Origin: Penium margaritaceum
Taxonomy: Eukaryota; Streptophyta; Zygnematophyceae; Desmidiales; Peniaceae
Assembly: GCA_023375785.1 (NCBI GenBank)
Contig: SZWC01008571.1
Span: 22,858 to 86,857 of the forward strand
DNA length: 64,000 nucleotides
Direction: 5' to 3'
Of the stretch, positions 10,858 through 20,187 are shown piece after piece. A program made the position numbers and the translations under genes. Each line of letters begins with the position of its first letter. Positions within the stretch are counted from its first letter, which is position 1. A model generated the notes under the pieces. It did no database searches. It had not been told where the DNA came from and saw only the letters and a program-made list of their open reading frames with translations.

Positions 10858-11511
10858 TTTTGAATGTTATGCACCTTGTCCCCTGGCTAGCTGGCTGGTT
10901 GGCTGGGTGCTCAGAAAGACAAGGCATGCACAGCTCTATCTAGTACATTCCCTTGGTCTAATCTGAGATAGGCTAGGAATGCATTTCCCGAAATGGGTAT
11001 GTCCCCTAGAGATCATCATGGGAAGTACACCTGTGTGGCCTAGTTGGAACAGGCTCCGAAGCTCATGGGTCGGGGGCTCAAACCCCGCGAGAGCCACATT
11101 TTTCATTGTGGCTTGAAATGGGACAGAAAGCTTCTAGGAAGCTCACTAAAGCCTAGCTTGAGGATGACACTTGGCAGTCTTACAACGTGCCAAGTAGGAC
11201 TGTAGAATGAGGTTGGCTCCTGTGGACCCACTACGAGCAAAGCATTAGCAATGCTTTGCAAGTATAAAATTCTACTCCTTGCATGCAGCCATTTACGATT
11301 CTTGCCTTTGATAATCCTCATAGAGTGTCCAAACAAGGGTAGATACTAAAGACCTTCATGCGGACTTCATGAGGTGGCAAACTGAACAAACCTGAAATGT
11401 GGATCCCTCCTTCAAGGGTGATATGTTATCTTAGTTTCAATACCAAGAGCAGTTGGCAGCCTCCTATGTCGGGGCCCATCTTCTAGACCATTGATATCCG
11501 GCACATTGACA
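10858..11511 (+). repeat. C 5' LTR
   Basis: 654 bases against 653 for the F LTR, similar along its length; the expected TG start has become TT. TATAAAA at 11263-11269. It ends TTGACA like F. It inserted in G's 3' LTR after GGAAA. Confidence 0.78.
11036..11103 (+). promoter_or_regulatory. tRNA-like unit with T-run in C LTR
   Basis: A box TGGCCTAGTTG at 11036 and B box GGCTCAAACCC at 11075. The 39-base spacing is 5 shorter than in F. GCCT pairs with AGGC as a D stem, and CGGGG pairs with CCCCG around a 7-base T loop. TTTTT follows at 11099-11103, as a Pol III terminator would. Confidence 0.65.
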
Positions 11512-11513
11512 CA

Positions 11514-11528
11514 GGGTTAAAGGCCCAC
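11514..11528 (+). other. C primer-binding site (mutated half-tRNA type)
   Basis: GGGTTAAAGGCCCAC directly after the LTR, two mismatches from the tRNA-iMet anticodon-arm complement seen intact in F. Confidence 0.7.
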
Positions 11529-11702
11529 ACTTACGGATCTAAGGCACGCTTCCAAGACCGTCTCGCGCGTGGTCCTGCAGGGCGCATAGGTTCTACAAGG
11601 AAACAAAAATCGGCCGGCTCCATCTACTGCATCGGTTCCATCGGCTTCTTCAAGTGAGGTGCGCGCACATGGCAGAAGAGGGGACAAGGAATAGCTCTTT
11701 CA

Positions 11703-11909
11703 ATGTTGGAAAAGAACCTCGAGCCCCAACGTGATAAATCTCTACCCCTTTGGAAGGTGGTACGACCCCAGTTCTCTTTTTCTCATGAAAGCACCATCGC
11801 CTGTGGCGATCATCGGCGGGAGGGGCTTGCAACGATACCAACTGCACCTTTGACAACGGTCACAATCAACAACCTCATCAGTCTCATCGGCCTCAACAAA
11901 ATAGAGTAG
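11703..11909 (+). CDS. Leader ORF of C, counterpart of the F leader ORF
   Basis: 68 codons between primer site and gag. It aligns with F's leader ORF; the last third (GDHRREG-AT--TAPLTTV, LISLIGLNK-E) is almost the same. Small indels in the middle cancel out, so the frame is kept. It ends TAG followed by CAA and is in frame with the gag ATG at 11943. No known domain. Whether it is translated is unknown. Confidence 0.45.
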   Translation: MLEKNLEPQRDKSLPLWKVVRPQFSFSHESTIACGDHRREGLATIPTAPLTTVTINNLISLIGLNKIE

Positions 11910-11979
11910 CAAGGAAGCAGAGAAGATGAGCAACCGCCAAAAATGGAGGTCCTTTATCACCGTGTTTGGCCATTGGAAG

Positions 11980-12899
11980 TGCTGAAAGTTGCCCCTCCGC
12001 ATGCCCGAGTACAGCGCCAGGAGGCGCCGGTGAGAAGGCAGAGAGAGGAAAATCCTCGCAGTTGGATCTGGCGGCTCAACGATTACTCGAATCCTAAAAT
12101 GGATGATTGCCCCTGAAATTCACGAGTCGTTGAATTCGGTGGAAGTTTTGGAACGGAATCAGACAAGTGTCGAGGGAGATATGAGCTTCCAAGGTTGGGA
12201 TGTGCGCAACGGCTCTGGGAACTGACCGCGATTCGACTTCCGGTAAATAATCAACTGGAACGAGTAACAAAGCAATAATCCACCAGATCCAATAGTGCAG
12301 TTTGTTTCTAAGGGACTTAGCCAAAAACCTGGCTCGGCGTCCGAAACTCAGTAGTACGATCTGTTACTCGGGGACTTTGTCAAAATTCAAGACAAGTCGT
12401 CCGGTGGATAATCCACCGGACAGGTTTCAAAACTCGTCACACCATCTCCAAACTCGATCCAAAACTGGGAAAGGTGTGTGGAAACAGTATAGGGGACCCC
12501 TACACCACGTGCAATGGGAACTGCGCCTTGGGAGAGGTGCTTTGTATATGAAGAAAGGCGCCACGGCGTGTGCGCACCATAGACGCATGAGCCGTTTCTA
12601 TTGTGGGTAAAACCTGCGCTTTGGCAGGCGTACCATGGACTACACTTGGCAGAATCACACGTGGTTTGGTGATTTGGAGACTCATGACTAGCCCTGTAAA
12701 TGTTCTAATCACGTCTATGTACAAAAACTAATTCCAAATTGCGTTGTTCACAAAAGCGGTTGTCTCTGAATGCCTGCTTGCATAGCATGATGCGACCAAA
12801 AATCTCACACTCAGTCTCACATTCGACCAAAAACAAGTTGCAAACCACTAAAGACAATCAGATCAACGCCAAGACCGCACCCATGCAGATTCCCTGACA
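11980..12899 (+). repeat. H 5' LTR (probable)
   Basis: The left edge is where similarity of C to F stops and a TG begins; the right edge is CTGACA before the primer site. 920 bases. A TATA-like TTGTATATG lies near 12541. It contains a perfect 23-base palindrome (12399-12421). No A/B box pair was found, unlike the other LTRs of this group. The left boundary rests on inference because the partner LTR is absent. Confidence 0.6.
12399..12421. repeat. Perfect palindrome in H LTR
   Basis: GTCCGGTGGAT, a single A, then ATCCACCGGAC: 11-base arms without mismatch. A binding site for a dimeric protein or a cruciform are possible; nothing decides. Confidence 0.7.
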
Positions 12900-12901
12900 A
12901 A

Positions 12902-12916
12902 GGGTTATGGGTCCAC
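12902..12916 (+). other. H primer-binding site (half tRNA-iMet type)
   Basis: GGGTTATGGGTCCAC two bases after the LTR end, one mismatch to the anticodon-arm complement. Confidence 0.78.
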
Positions 12917-13020
12917 TAGTCTGACAACCTCCAACGTTCAGGTCTTCCGCAGCACACGGGACCGTCATCTGAGACGTCGCCGTGAAGTTGAGCGCATTTG
13001 TCAGAGTAGCATTTGCACAC

Positions 13021-14163
13021 ATGGCACAAAAGGAGATGCACCCCATTCAGAGTTTTGCGGGCAGCCAAGGCTTTGGGCTATGGAGGTGGCATACTGAGCT
13101 GCACCTCGCGCATGAGGGGCTGTTGAACGTCGTGTTGGGAAAGGAGGTGCTTGTAGAGGTGTCGGCTATGGACACAGAGAAGCAGGCGTTCAGAAAGAAG
13201 AACACAATGGTGGTCACACTCTTAGTGTCCGAGACAGCTATGTCCCACTGGGCTACTTCCAAGGCTACAAGCTAGCGGCCGAAGCTTGGCATAAACTCTG
13301 TTCCATCCACCAATCCAAGTCACTCGCGAACAAAATCTTCGCGATGAAGCTGTTTCTCACGGCGAGAATCGAGGAGGGAGATGATGTCATATCTGCCATG
13401 TAGCAAATCGAGTCCCTCGCCTCACAATGAAATGACGTGGGATGGAAGGTCAACACACAACTGCAGGCAATGGCCCTACTCTTGGCCCTACCCGACAATT
13501 GCGGTCCACTCAGCACCATCCTTGGAGGATGGACAGAGGACAAACTCACCTATGGTGTGGTTGTAGAGTACATCCGCAACGAGGCGCAATGCCGGAGCTG
13601 CGGGGAGTCCTCGTCTTCCTCATTGGCTCTCTTCACCAATATGCTAGAGCAAGCGGGGGTAGAAAAAGCAACAGAAAGGGTGGCGGCAAGAAGGGCGTCA
13701 AGAAAGATGCGTGTCGCAACAGCGGAAAGGAGGACCATTGGGCCCGTGAGTGCCCAGAGGAATCAAAGACCGGCGGCAAAAATAGCAAAGGCAGGTCACT
13801 CCTCAACCGCAACAAGAACCACTTCCACAAGAAGGAAAAAAGGCGATGCCTAGATTCCATGGCCGAGGAGCACACCCACGTCGAGAAGGTGGTGTTTGTC
13901 ACCTACAAGAAGTCCTCCATGAGAATGGTGGCCGTGAACGACAAAGTCGAGCCGGCGGCCAAGGCGTCGTGGAGGTGGAAGTCATTGTGGGCAGTAGGAA
14001 GGAGCTGTGCACAATCCGTGATGAGCAGCACGTCCCCCGCTTGGCTGAAATTTTGAGTCTGAGGCGCTTGACAATTAACAGGTATGGGGTGCTCTTCCAT
14101 AGGAAAGGCGCAATGGTGCGCGTTGATGACAACGGCGAGGTCGTACTGGAGGCAAAGCGTTAG
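13021..14163 (+). pseudogene. H gag and protease region (decayed)
   Basis: ATG at 13021 (120 bases after the LTR) opens MAQKEMHPIQSFAGSQGFGLWRW, the start of a Copia gag. The upstream in-frame ATG at 12982 is less likely because relatives start at the later position. The capsid continues in other frames (LAAEAWHKLCSIHQSKSLANKIF; WKVNTQLQAMALLLALPD). The zinc knuckle reads CRNSGKEDHWAREC, with the second Cys now Ser. A TAG at 13401 falls on the Gln codon that is also TAG in A and B. The segment after the protease (13940-14160: EQHVPRLAEILSLRRLTINRYGVLF) is present; the DSG active site is not seen. Confidence 0.75.
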
Positions 14164-14568
14164 GGTGGTCTCTACATCGTGGAGACCAATGTGATCCACG
14201 TGGCATCAAATGCAACAGACTCAGAGGAGCGTGTCGTCAACATGGCCAAGAGAGGAAGCGCTGATCTACAGATCTGGCACTAACGGTTGGGGAATTTGGC
14301 GCCAGCAACCGTGACAGAGATGGCGAGGCGCGACATGGTGCGGGGCCTTGTCATCAATGGTGCAATAGAAGTAGCAGTAGATGTAACAATGCACAAGAGG
14401 TACGAGCTTTGCATTTCAGGCAAGGCACTGCGCAAGCCGTTCAATAAGAACGAGGTTTGCGCAAAGGATATACTACAGGTAGTGCATAGTGATGTGTGTG
14501 AACCATTCAAAATGCCGTCAAACAGCGGCTTGAGATACTTCGTCATCTTCATCGATGACTATAGCAGG
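14164..14568 (+). pseudogene. H integrase, N-terminal and core start
   Basis: Encodes the pre-integrase zinc-binding region (IWH, stop, RLGNLAPATV; then YELCISGKAL) and the first catalytic Asp in VHSDVCEPF, then GLRYFVIFIDDYSR, where element B cuts in. One in-frame stop near 14281 (TAA). The second half of the first core strand continues at 26450. Confidence 0.78.
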
Positions 14569-14815
14569 TGTTGTAGAGCTGCTCCTCACCATGGCAGGGG
14601 TGACTCCAAAAAAGAACACCAGAAAGGCAAACCCAAGTGACTTTGTGGTTAATGATGTCCTCCTCTAGAGGTAAAGGCCCGAGTTCAAGTCCCACAAGAT
14701 CAATTTCTTCCCTGCATCAAGGGAGGTGAAGAATAGATGCCAAGAAGCTAGCTCAACCTCTAGAGTTTCTCTTTAAGTTTCTAGAAGGCCAAGGGAGGGT
14801 CCAAGAAGGTAGCAC
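14569..14815 (+). repeat. B 5' LTR, first part
   Basis: Starts TGTTGTAGAGCTGCTCC after the target site GCAGG (14564-14568). Element A inserted after AGCAC (14811-14815); the LTR continues at 21069. Confidence 0.85.
14638..14692 (+). promoter_or_regulatory. tRNA-like A box/B box in B 5' LTR
   Basis: A box TGACTTTGTGG (decayed) at 14638, 69 bases into the LTR; B box AGTTCAAGTCC at 14682; spacing 44. Confidence 0.58.
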
Positions 14816-15515
14816 TGTTGGAATGATGCTCCTCACCATCGCAGGAGTGACTCCAAAAAGGAACACAAAAAAGACAAGCCTTAGTGGCTTAGTGGTTAAT
14901 GGTGTCCACCTCTAGAGGCAGGGACACGGGTTCAAGTCCCACAAGATGAAATTCTGACCTGCCTCAAGGGAGATGGAAAATAGATGCCAGGAAGCTAACT
15001 CAACCTCTAGAGTTCCTCTTTAAGTTTCTAGAAGGCCAGGTGAGGGTCCAGGAAGGTGGCACACCTTCTAGAAGGGGTGACTTGTCCTACAAGGCATCTA
15101 GAGGTGTCTTGGTCTCCTGGACACCTTCCCTCCCACTAGAAGCAAGCTGAGGAATCTAGGAAGGGGCAGAAGCTTCTAGAGGAGGGAAGGGATGCCTTCC
15201 TAGGTGGGAAAAGGACAGCCTACCAAGGGCCACTCTAGAAGCCATAGAATCTGCTATGAAGCTTCAAATCTGGCATGCTTTGGTGTTCTGGAAAGCTTAG
15301 ATCAGTGGCTATAAAATGCCACTGCTTGTGAGCCTTGATCAAGTTTACATTCCCATTCAATTCAGGCCAAAACAATTGCCTCAATCTCTGACCAGTTTTC
15401 TGCCATCCTTGGAACTAGTTGCCTCCACAGTTTCAGTCTCTCCAAAAAGAGTTGGTGGTGTGAACCAGCCACTGCTAGGGACCCTCCAGGGTGTACACTC
15501 ACCCTCGGGCCAACA
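14816..15515 (+). repeat. A 5' LTR
   Basis: 700 bases, TGTTGGAATGATGC to CCAACA. TATA box at 15310-15316 in the loop of a perfect 7-base inverted repeat (15303-15324). Heat-shock-element-like TTCTAGAA at 15026-15033 and 15066-15073, and GAAGCTTCTAGA at 15169-15180. Confidence 0.93.
14885..14939 (+). promoter_or_regulatory. tRNA-like A box/B box in A 5' LTR
   Basis: A box TGGCTTAGTGG at 14885 (69 bases into the LTR), B box GGTTCAAGTCC at 14929; spacing 44. The B box and its neighbours resemble plant tRNA-Glu. The acceptor stem does not pair. Confidence 0.72.
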
Positions 15516-15517
15516 AA

Positions 15518-15531
15518 GGGTTATGGGCCCA
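15518..15531 (+). other. A primer-binding site (half tRNA-iMet type)
   Basis: GGGTTATGGGCCCA two bases after the LTR, a perfect complement to the anticodon arm of initiator tRNA-Met. Confidence 0.85.
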
Positions 15532-15583
15532 TACCTCTAAAGGGTTCAAAGCCAGCTCTATTTCACGCTTCCAACAGCAAGAC

Positions 15584-16333
15584 ATGGCAACCAGCGAGCA
15601 AGAGAGCAGCCGCGCTGTTCTTAAGTTTGATGGGACAGGCTTTGCCTTGTGGACGTGGCAGTTTGAGGTCTTCCTCGACGACAAGGGACTGCTTGAGCTT
15701 GTAAAAGTTGATGAGACTGCTTCGTCGGAGACTACAACGGCTGAGGTGAAGGAGGCATACAAGAAGCGCAACAAAAAGGCGTTGGTGCTCCTTGTGTCCG
15801 CGTTATGCCCACCACAACTTGGGCACATCCAAGAATGCACCTAGGCCGCAGACGCATGATCAAAACTCTGCTCCATCTACCAGTCAAGCAACCTTGCGAA
15901 TCAGCTCTTCATCTTCAAACGGCTCGTCACCCTCCAAGCCAACGAAGGCGACAACATCATGGAGATCATGTAGCAGATTGAGTCACTTGCAGCGGAGTGC
16001 GTGGCCACGGGTTGGGAGGTCGACTCTCAGTTGCAAGCTATGATCCTCCTTCTGGCCTTGCCAGACAGCTAGAGTCCCATGATCACAGTCCTTCGTGGCA
16101 GGCCTTCTGACGTGCTAAAGTACCCGAAGGTTGCTGACTACGTGCAAAATGAGTAGATGCGACGTGGCGGTTGCGAGAGTGCGGCGGCATCAAGTTCAAC
16201 TTACACGGTTCATCCTCAAAGTGGAGGCTGAGGCAAAAAGTGGAAGGGTGCCAAACAGGGCACCATAAAGGGTGACAAGAAGGGGGCGTGCTTCAACTGC
16301 GGCAAGGAGGGCCACTACGCGTGCAACTATCCC
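15584..16333 (+). pseudogene. A gag (capsid) with in-frame stops
   Basis: ATG at 15584 starts MATSEQESSRAVLKFDGTGFALW, in the Copia gag (UBN2-like) family that forms the virus-like particle. The frame is kept to the end but is broken by six stops, among them TAG at 15842, TGA at GCATGA (Trp in B), TAG at 15971 (Gln position), and two TAGs where G or B have TGG. The zinc knuckle at 16289 reads CFNCGKEGHYACNY, with the last Cys replaced. There are no frameshifts in this stretch. Most stops are explained by C-to-T or G-to-A change. Confidence 0.85.
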
Positions 16334-17150
16334 ATGAAGAAAACAGATCGGTCGCAGCTCGGCGGGAAAAAAGATGAGTACGTCCTTATGTCGTACAACT
16401 CCACCAACTTCAAGGATCCGGGAGTTGCCGTCATCGAATCCGGATCAGGCCGCCACACGCAATGCAACAGAACGGCATTCGTCACCTATGGCGCCTCAGA
16501 GAGACGCATGACGGTGGCCAATGGAAAAACAGAGGTGGCCGCCGGTGAGGGTAACGTCCACATTGAGTCAATTGTGGATGGAAAATCTATCACAAGCACA
16601 ATGTATGATGTGCTGCATATGCCCAACTTTGGGGCAAACCTGCTCTCCGTTAGTCGCCTTACCGACAAGGGACTTGAGGTGCTCTTCACAAAGAAGGAGG
16701 CCGTCATCCGCAAGGAGGGCAAAGGTGAGGTGATTGCGCGTGCCAAGAGGGAGGACAACTTGTACCTGCTACACGCAAAGATCCTCAACAGCCGGGTGGG
16801 GTCCAACGCCGCCAATCTTGCAACGAAGGATGGAGGAGACCTGGACCTATGGTGCCGCCGACTCTGCCACATTTCTCCATCGACAGTAAGGAGATCACTA
16901 AGAGGGAAGTGGTGTGGGGTCTCCAAGTTTGTGGCCTTGATGGAACCAAGGAGACCGTGTGTGAGCCATGCATCATTGGCAAATCAACTCGGCAGCCGTT
17001 TGTCGCCAAGGGGACGCGTGCATCGGCAAAACTAGCCGTGGTACACACAGATGTGTGTGGACCACTTGAGAGCTCCATCGGCGGAGCTCACTACTTCCTC
17101 ACCTTCATCGATGACCACAGCCGTAAACTCTACCTCTACCCAATGAAGCG
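16334..17150 (+). pseudogene. A protease and pre-integrase (copy before the N)
   Basis: Open from 16334 for 233 codons. The protease active-site turn DSG reads ESG (codon 16436-16438), so the catalytic Asp is lost. The conserved HMPNFGANLLSVSRLTDKGLEVLF follows. The zinc-binding WHRRLCH begins as WCRRLCH, then a frameshift near 16885 breaks the integrase. The stretch 16849-17150 is repeated after the N at 17151 in better condition, so part of this damage may be low-quality read ends rather than real mutation. Confidence 0.78.
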
Positions 17151-17151
17151 N
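17151..17151. other. Single-N assembly join with duplicated flanks
   Basis: 16849-17150 and 17152-17453 are the same integrase segment, nearly identical in their last 200 bases. A single N between them suggests two overlapping contig ends placed end to end. Confidence 0.75.
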
Positions 17152-18290
17152 TGGACCTATGGCACCGCCGACTCTGCCACATTTCTCCATCGATCGTGAA
17201 GGAGATGGCTAAGAGGGAAGTGGTGCGGGGTCTCCAAATCAGCGGCCTTGATGGAACCAAGGAGACCGTGTGTGAGCCATGCATCATTGGCAAATCAACT
17301 CGGCAGCCGTTTGTCGCCAAGGGGACGCGTGCATCGGCAAAACTAGCCGTGGTACACACAGATGTGTGTGGACCACTTGAGAGCTCCATCGGCGGAGCTC
17401 ACTACTTCCTCACCTTCATCGATGACCACAGCCGTAAACTCTACCTCTACCCAATGAAGCGGAAGAGTGAGGTCCTTGCGTGCATGTAGGAGTTTGTGGC
17501 TGTTGTGGAGCTGCAAATAGAGTTGAAGGTGAAGGCGTTCCGGAGTGACAATAACGGTGAATATGCGGGGTGCCTTGGGTGGGTAAAGAGCAAGGGGATT
17601 GAGTGGCAGAAAACAAATCCACACTCCCCACAACAAAATGGCGTCACACAGAGAAAAAAATGTACAATCCTTAACATGGTGCGATCCATGTTGAGCGACG
17701 CCGGCCTTACACAACAGTATTGGGCGGAGGCGGCAAGGATAGCAGCGTACATCATGAATCTCATGCCGACCAAGCCGCTGAAGGACAAGGAGTGCAATGC
17801 GTGGAAGACGCCACAAGAGGTGTGGAGCGGGAGGAAGCCAGCGGTATGTCACCTCCACATGTTTGGTTGTGTTGCACATGCAATGGTGCAGAGATGTGAG
17901 GGACGGAGCAAGCTGGACCCGCGAACCCGCCGGTGTATTTTCCTTGGATATGAGAGTGGAAGCAAGGCGTACCGGCTCTTTGACCAAAGGAGGCAGCAGA
18001 TTGTGCGGAGTCGCGACGTCACGTTCAACGAGAAAAGCCGTTGGACAGACAAGGAGGCAGGTCTCTCCAAGAGGGGGGAGTGGATGCCACTCCTTGAGGG
18101 GGAGACGTCGGAGGACGTGAATGAGGGTGACATCCTTGCATCACGACCAACCAGAGAGCATCGCCTGAGGGATGGGCGAACGGCAGACTTTATTCCGGCC
18201 AGTTCGGATGAGGAATCCGAAGCACCGGAGATAGACATGGAGGTGGGGAGTCAACAGATGTCTCCAAGGTCTCCAAGAGAGGGGGAGTAG
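17152..18290 (+). pseudogene. A integrase and linker
   Basis: Read in one frame from 17196: CEPCIIGKSTRQ (zinc-binding Cys pair), VHTDVCGPL (first catalytic Asp, 17361-17363), FRSDNNGEY (second Asp, 17547-17549), then PQQNGVTQRKK where the catalytic Glu is Gln (17649-17651). TAG at 17487 replaces a Gln codon (CAA in B). The C-terminal block FLGYESGSKAYRLFDQRRQ and an acidic, Ser-rich linker follow up to a TAG at 18288, again at a Gln position. Integrase would join the cDNA to chromosomal DNA; the Glu-to-Gln change alone should inactivate it. Confidence 0.85.
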
Positions 18291-19406
18291 GCGCTTGGAG
18301 AGAATGGCGCCAAAAGGGGACAGCAACAACAACAACCACCTCAAGAGCCCCGCACGAGTAACGGTGTGCGAAGAAGGACAAAAAGGTATGATGCTGACAA
18401 GGGCAATTGGATTGGGTTTGCACAAGCCTTCTTCACGCGAGAGGAGCCTCAATCTCTAAAGGAGGCACTGCAGCGGAAGGATGGGGCCGAGTGGGAGGGA
18501 GCAATGAAATCTGAACTTGCCTCCTACAAGGAAAACGGCACTTGGGAGCTGGTTGACCAGCCGGAGGGCGAGAAAATCATTGGCTCCAAGTGGATCTTCC
18601 GGAAGAAGCTCACAAAGGAGGGGAAGGTTGAGCGGTGCAAGGCGCGGCTGGTGACGAAAGGATATGCCCAGAGAAAAGGGGAGCACTAAGAGGAGACCTT
18701 TGCACCAGTTGCCAAGTTTGCCTCCATCCGTACAATCCTCTTGGTGGCAGCGGCACGCGACTACAAAATCCACCAAATGGACGTGAAAACCGCGTTCCTC
18801 AATGGCGACCTGGAAAAGGAAGTCTATAGGGAGGTGCCGGAAGGGGTGGATGTGCCGCAAGGGAAGGTGTGCCGGCTTCGCAAGGCGCTCTATGGATTGA
18901 AGCAAGCTCCGCTCATGTGGTACCTCAAGATGGATAATTTCATGGGTGAGCTTGGCTTCGAGCGCTGCGAGGCCGATCACAGCGTGTACGTGCATAATCA
19001 GCCAGGACTCCACGAAATTGTCGTCCTCTACGTGGATGACCTCATCCTTGTGTCTTCGGATGAGGGGGAGCTCAAGAGCCTGAAGCAACAGCTTGGCAGC
19101 CGGTTCAAGATGACAGACATGGGCGAGCTTGAGTACTACCTCGGCATCGCCATCAAGAGGGACCGTAAATTGCGCACGCTGGAGATGGGTCAAGAAAAAC
19201 ATGTGCAAGAGGTGCTTCGCCGCTACAACATGGAGGAGTGCAACCCCATCGGCACACCTATGACAACGACATGTGAGCTGAGCTCGAGCATGGGCCCGAG
19301 CACGAAGGACGAGAAAGTGGAGATGGCTGGAGTACTGTACCAGTCCGCAGTTGGCAGCATAACATATGCCATGGTGGCGACGCGGCCTGACCTTGCCTTT
19401 GCTTAA
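18291..19406 (+). pseudogene. A reverse transcriptase
   Basis: Same frame as the integrase. Blocks in order: EEPQSLKEALQRKDGAEW, GTWELVDQPEG, KWIFRKKL, ARLVTKGYAQ, TAA at 18687 (Tyr codon in B and G), APVAKFASIRTIL, QMDVKTAFLNGDL, ALYGLKQAP, and the intact catalytic LYVDDLILVS (19029-19040). It ends with a TAA at 19404 that aligns with a TAG in B. RT copies the element RNA into DNA in the particle. Apart from two stops the domain is whole. Confidence 0.88.
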
Positions 19407-19412
19407 GGAAAA

Positions 19413-20012
19413 GTGAGCCGCTATGTTGCTGATCCGGGACCGCTACATTGGCAAGCGATAAAGAGAATCCTCAGCTACTTGAAGGCAGCGACACATTCAC
19501 GACTTCTGTTTGGAGGGAGAGCGCGGACTGACTCCCTCGAGTTGGTTGGCTACTCTGATGCTGACTGGGCAGGTGACATTGATGACCGCAAGTCAACATC
19601 AGGCTATGTCTTTGTGCATGGTGGTACAGCGGTGTCTTGGGGAAGTCGGAAGCAGGACAATGTGGCTCTATCCAGCACTGAGCCGGAGTATATTGCGCTC
19701 GCGCAAGCCGCAAAGGACGCACTATGGCTGTGGCAATTGCTCAAGGAGATTAAGGTGCCGCAAAAGAAGCCAACGGCACTCAATGTTGACAACATGAGTG
19801 CCATCAGCCTAACCAAGAACCCTGTGCTACACCGGAGGACCGAGCACATGGAGATCCGGCATCACTTTGCACGAGACCTTGTCGCAAAGGGTGATGTGGT
19901 GCTTGTGCACTGCGGCACAAAGCACATGCTTGTTGATGCTATGACAAAGGCGCAACCTAAGGACAGGCATGATGCTACTTGTATGGAGCTTGGGATTTCC
20001 CAAGCCTCTTGA
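19413..20012 (+). pseudogene. A RNase H
   Basis: Continues the RT frame two codons after the stop. [57 protein letters not shown] and HMLVDAMTKAQ are the standard Copia RNase H blocks, including the catalytic Asp and Glu positions. It ends in TGA at 20010, followed by the polypurine tract 40 bases later. The domain itself is intact; only the upstream stops separate it from RT. Confidence 0.88.
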
Positions 20013-20132
20013 GTTGCAGGCTAAGCATGTACAACCGCCATGGATGACGCGCAAGGGGGAGATTGTTGGAATGATGCTCCTCACCATCGCAGGAGTGACT
20101 CCAAAAAGGAACGCCAAAAAGACAAGCCTTAG

Positions 20133-20187
20133 TGGCTTAGTGGTTAATGGTGTCCACCTCTAGAGGCAGGGGCCCGGGTTCAAGTCC
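20133..20187 (+). promoter_or_regulatory. tRNA-like A box/B box in A 3' LTR
   Basis: A box TGGCTTAGTGG at 20133 (69 bases into the LTR), B box GGTTCAAGTCC at 20177; spacing 44. The B-box context CCCGGGTTCAAGTCCC agrees with plant tRNA-Glu as I recall it. Confidence 0.72.

Larger units (their letters stand above)
10858..11979 (+). mobile_element. Copia element C, 5' part only
   Basis: LTR, mutated primer site and leader match element F, in the same order, up to the gag start at 11943. There the sequence jumps to a point matching about 500 bases further on in F's gag (GGTCCTT, ATCACCGT, TTTGG), so an internal stretch is deleted. At 11980 the match stops and element H begins. Confidence 0.78.
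11980..14568 (+). mobile_element. Copia element H, main part (resumes at 26450)
   Basis: A third LTR type (11980-12899, TGCTGAAAG to CTGACA), a half-tRNA primer site, gag and the start of integrase. Element B is inserted inside the integrase at 14568/14569. Removing B and one target-site copy continues the frame exactly (DDYSR, then KPYVYFMKRK). H is cut off for good by repeat D at about 26552. No second LTR is visible. Confidence 0.78.

Noticed and set aside
11980-12899. An A box/B box pair in the H LTR
   Set aside because: Weak A-box-like TGGCGGCTCAACG near 12070 but no B box at a suitable distance.
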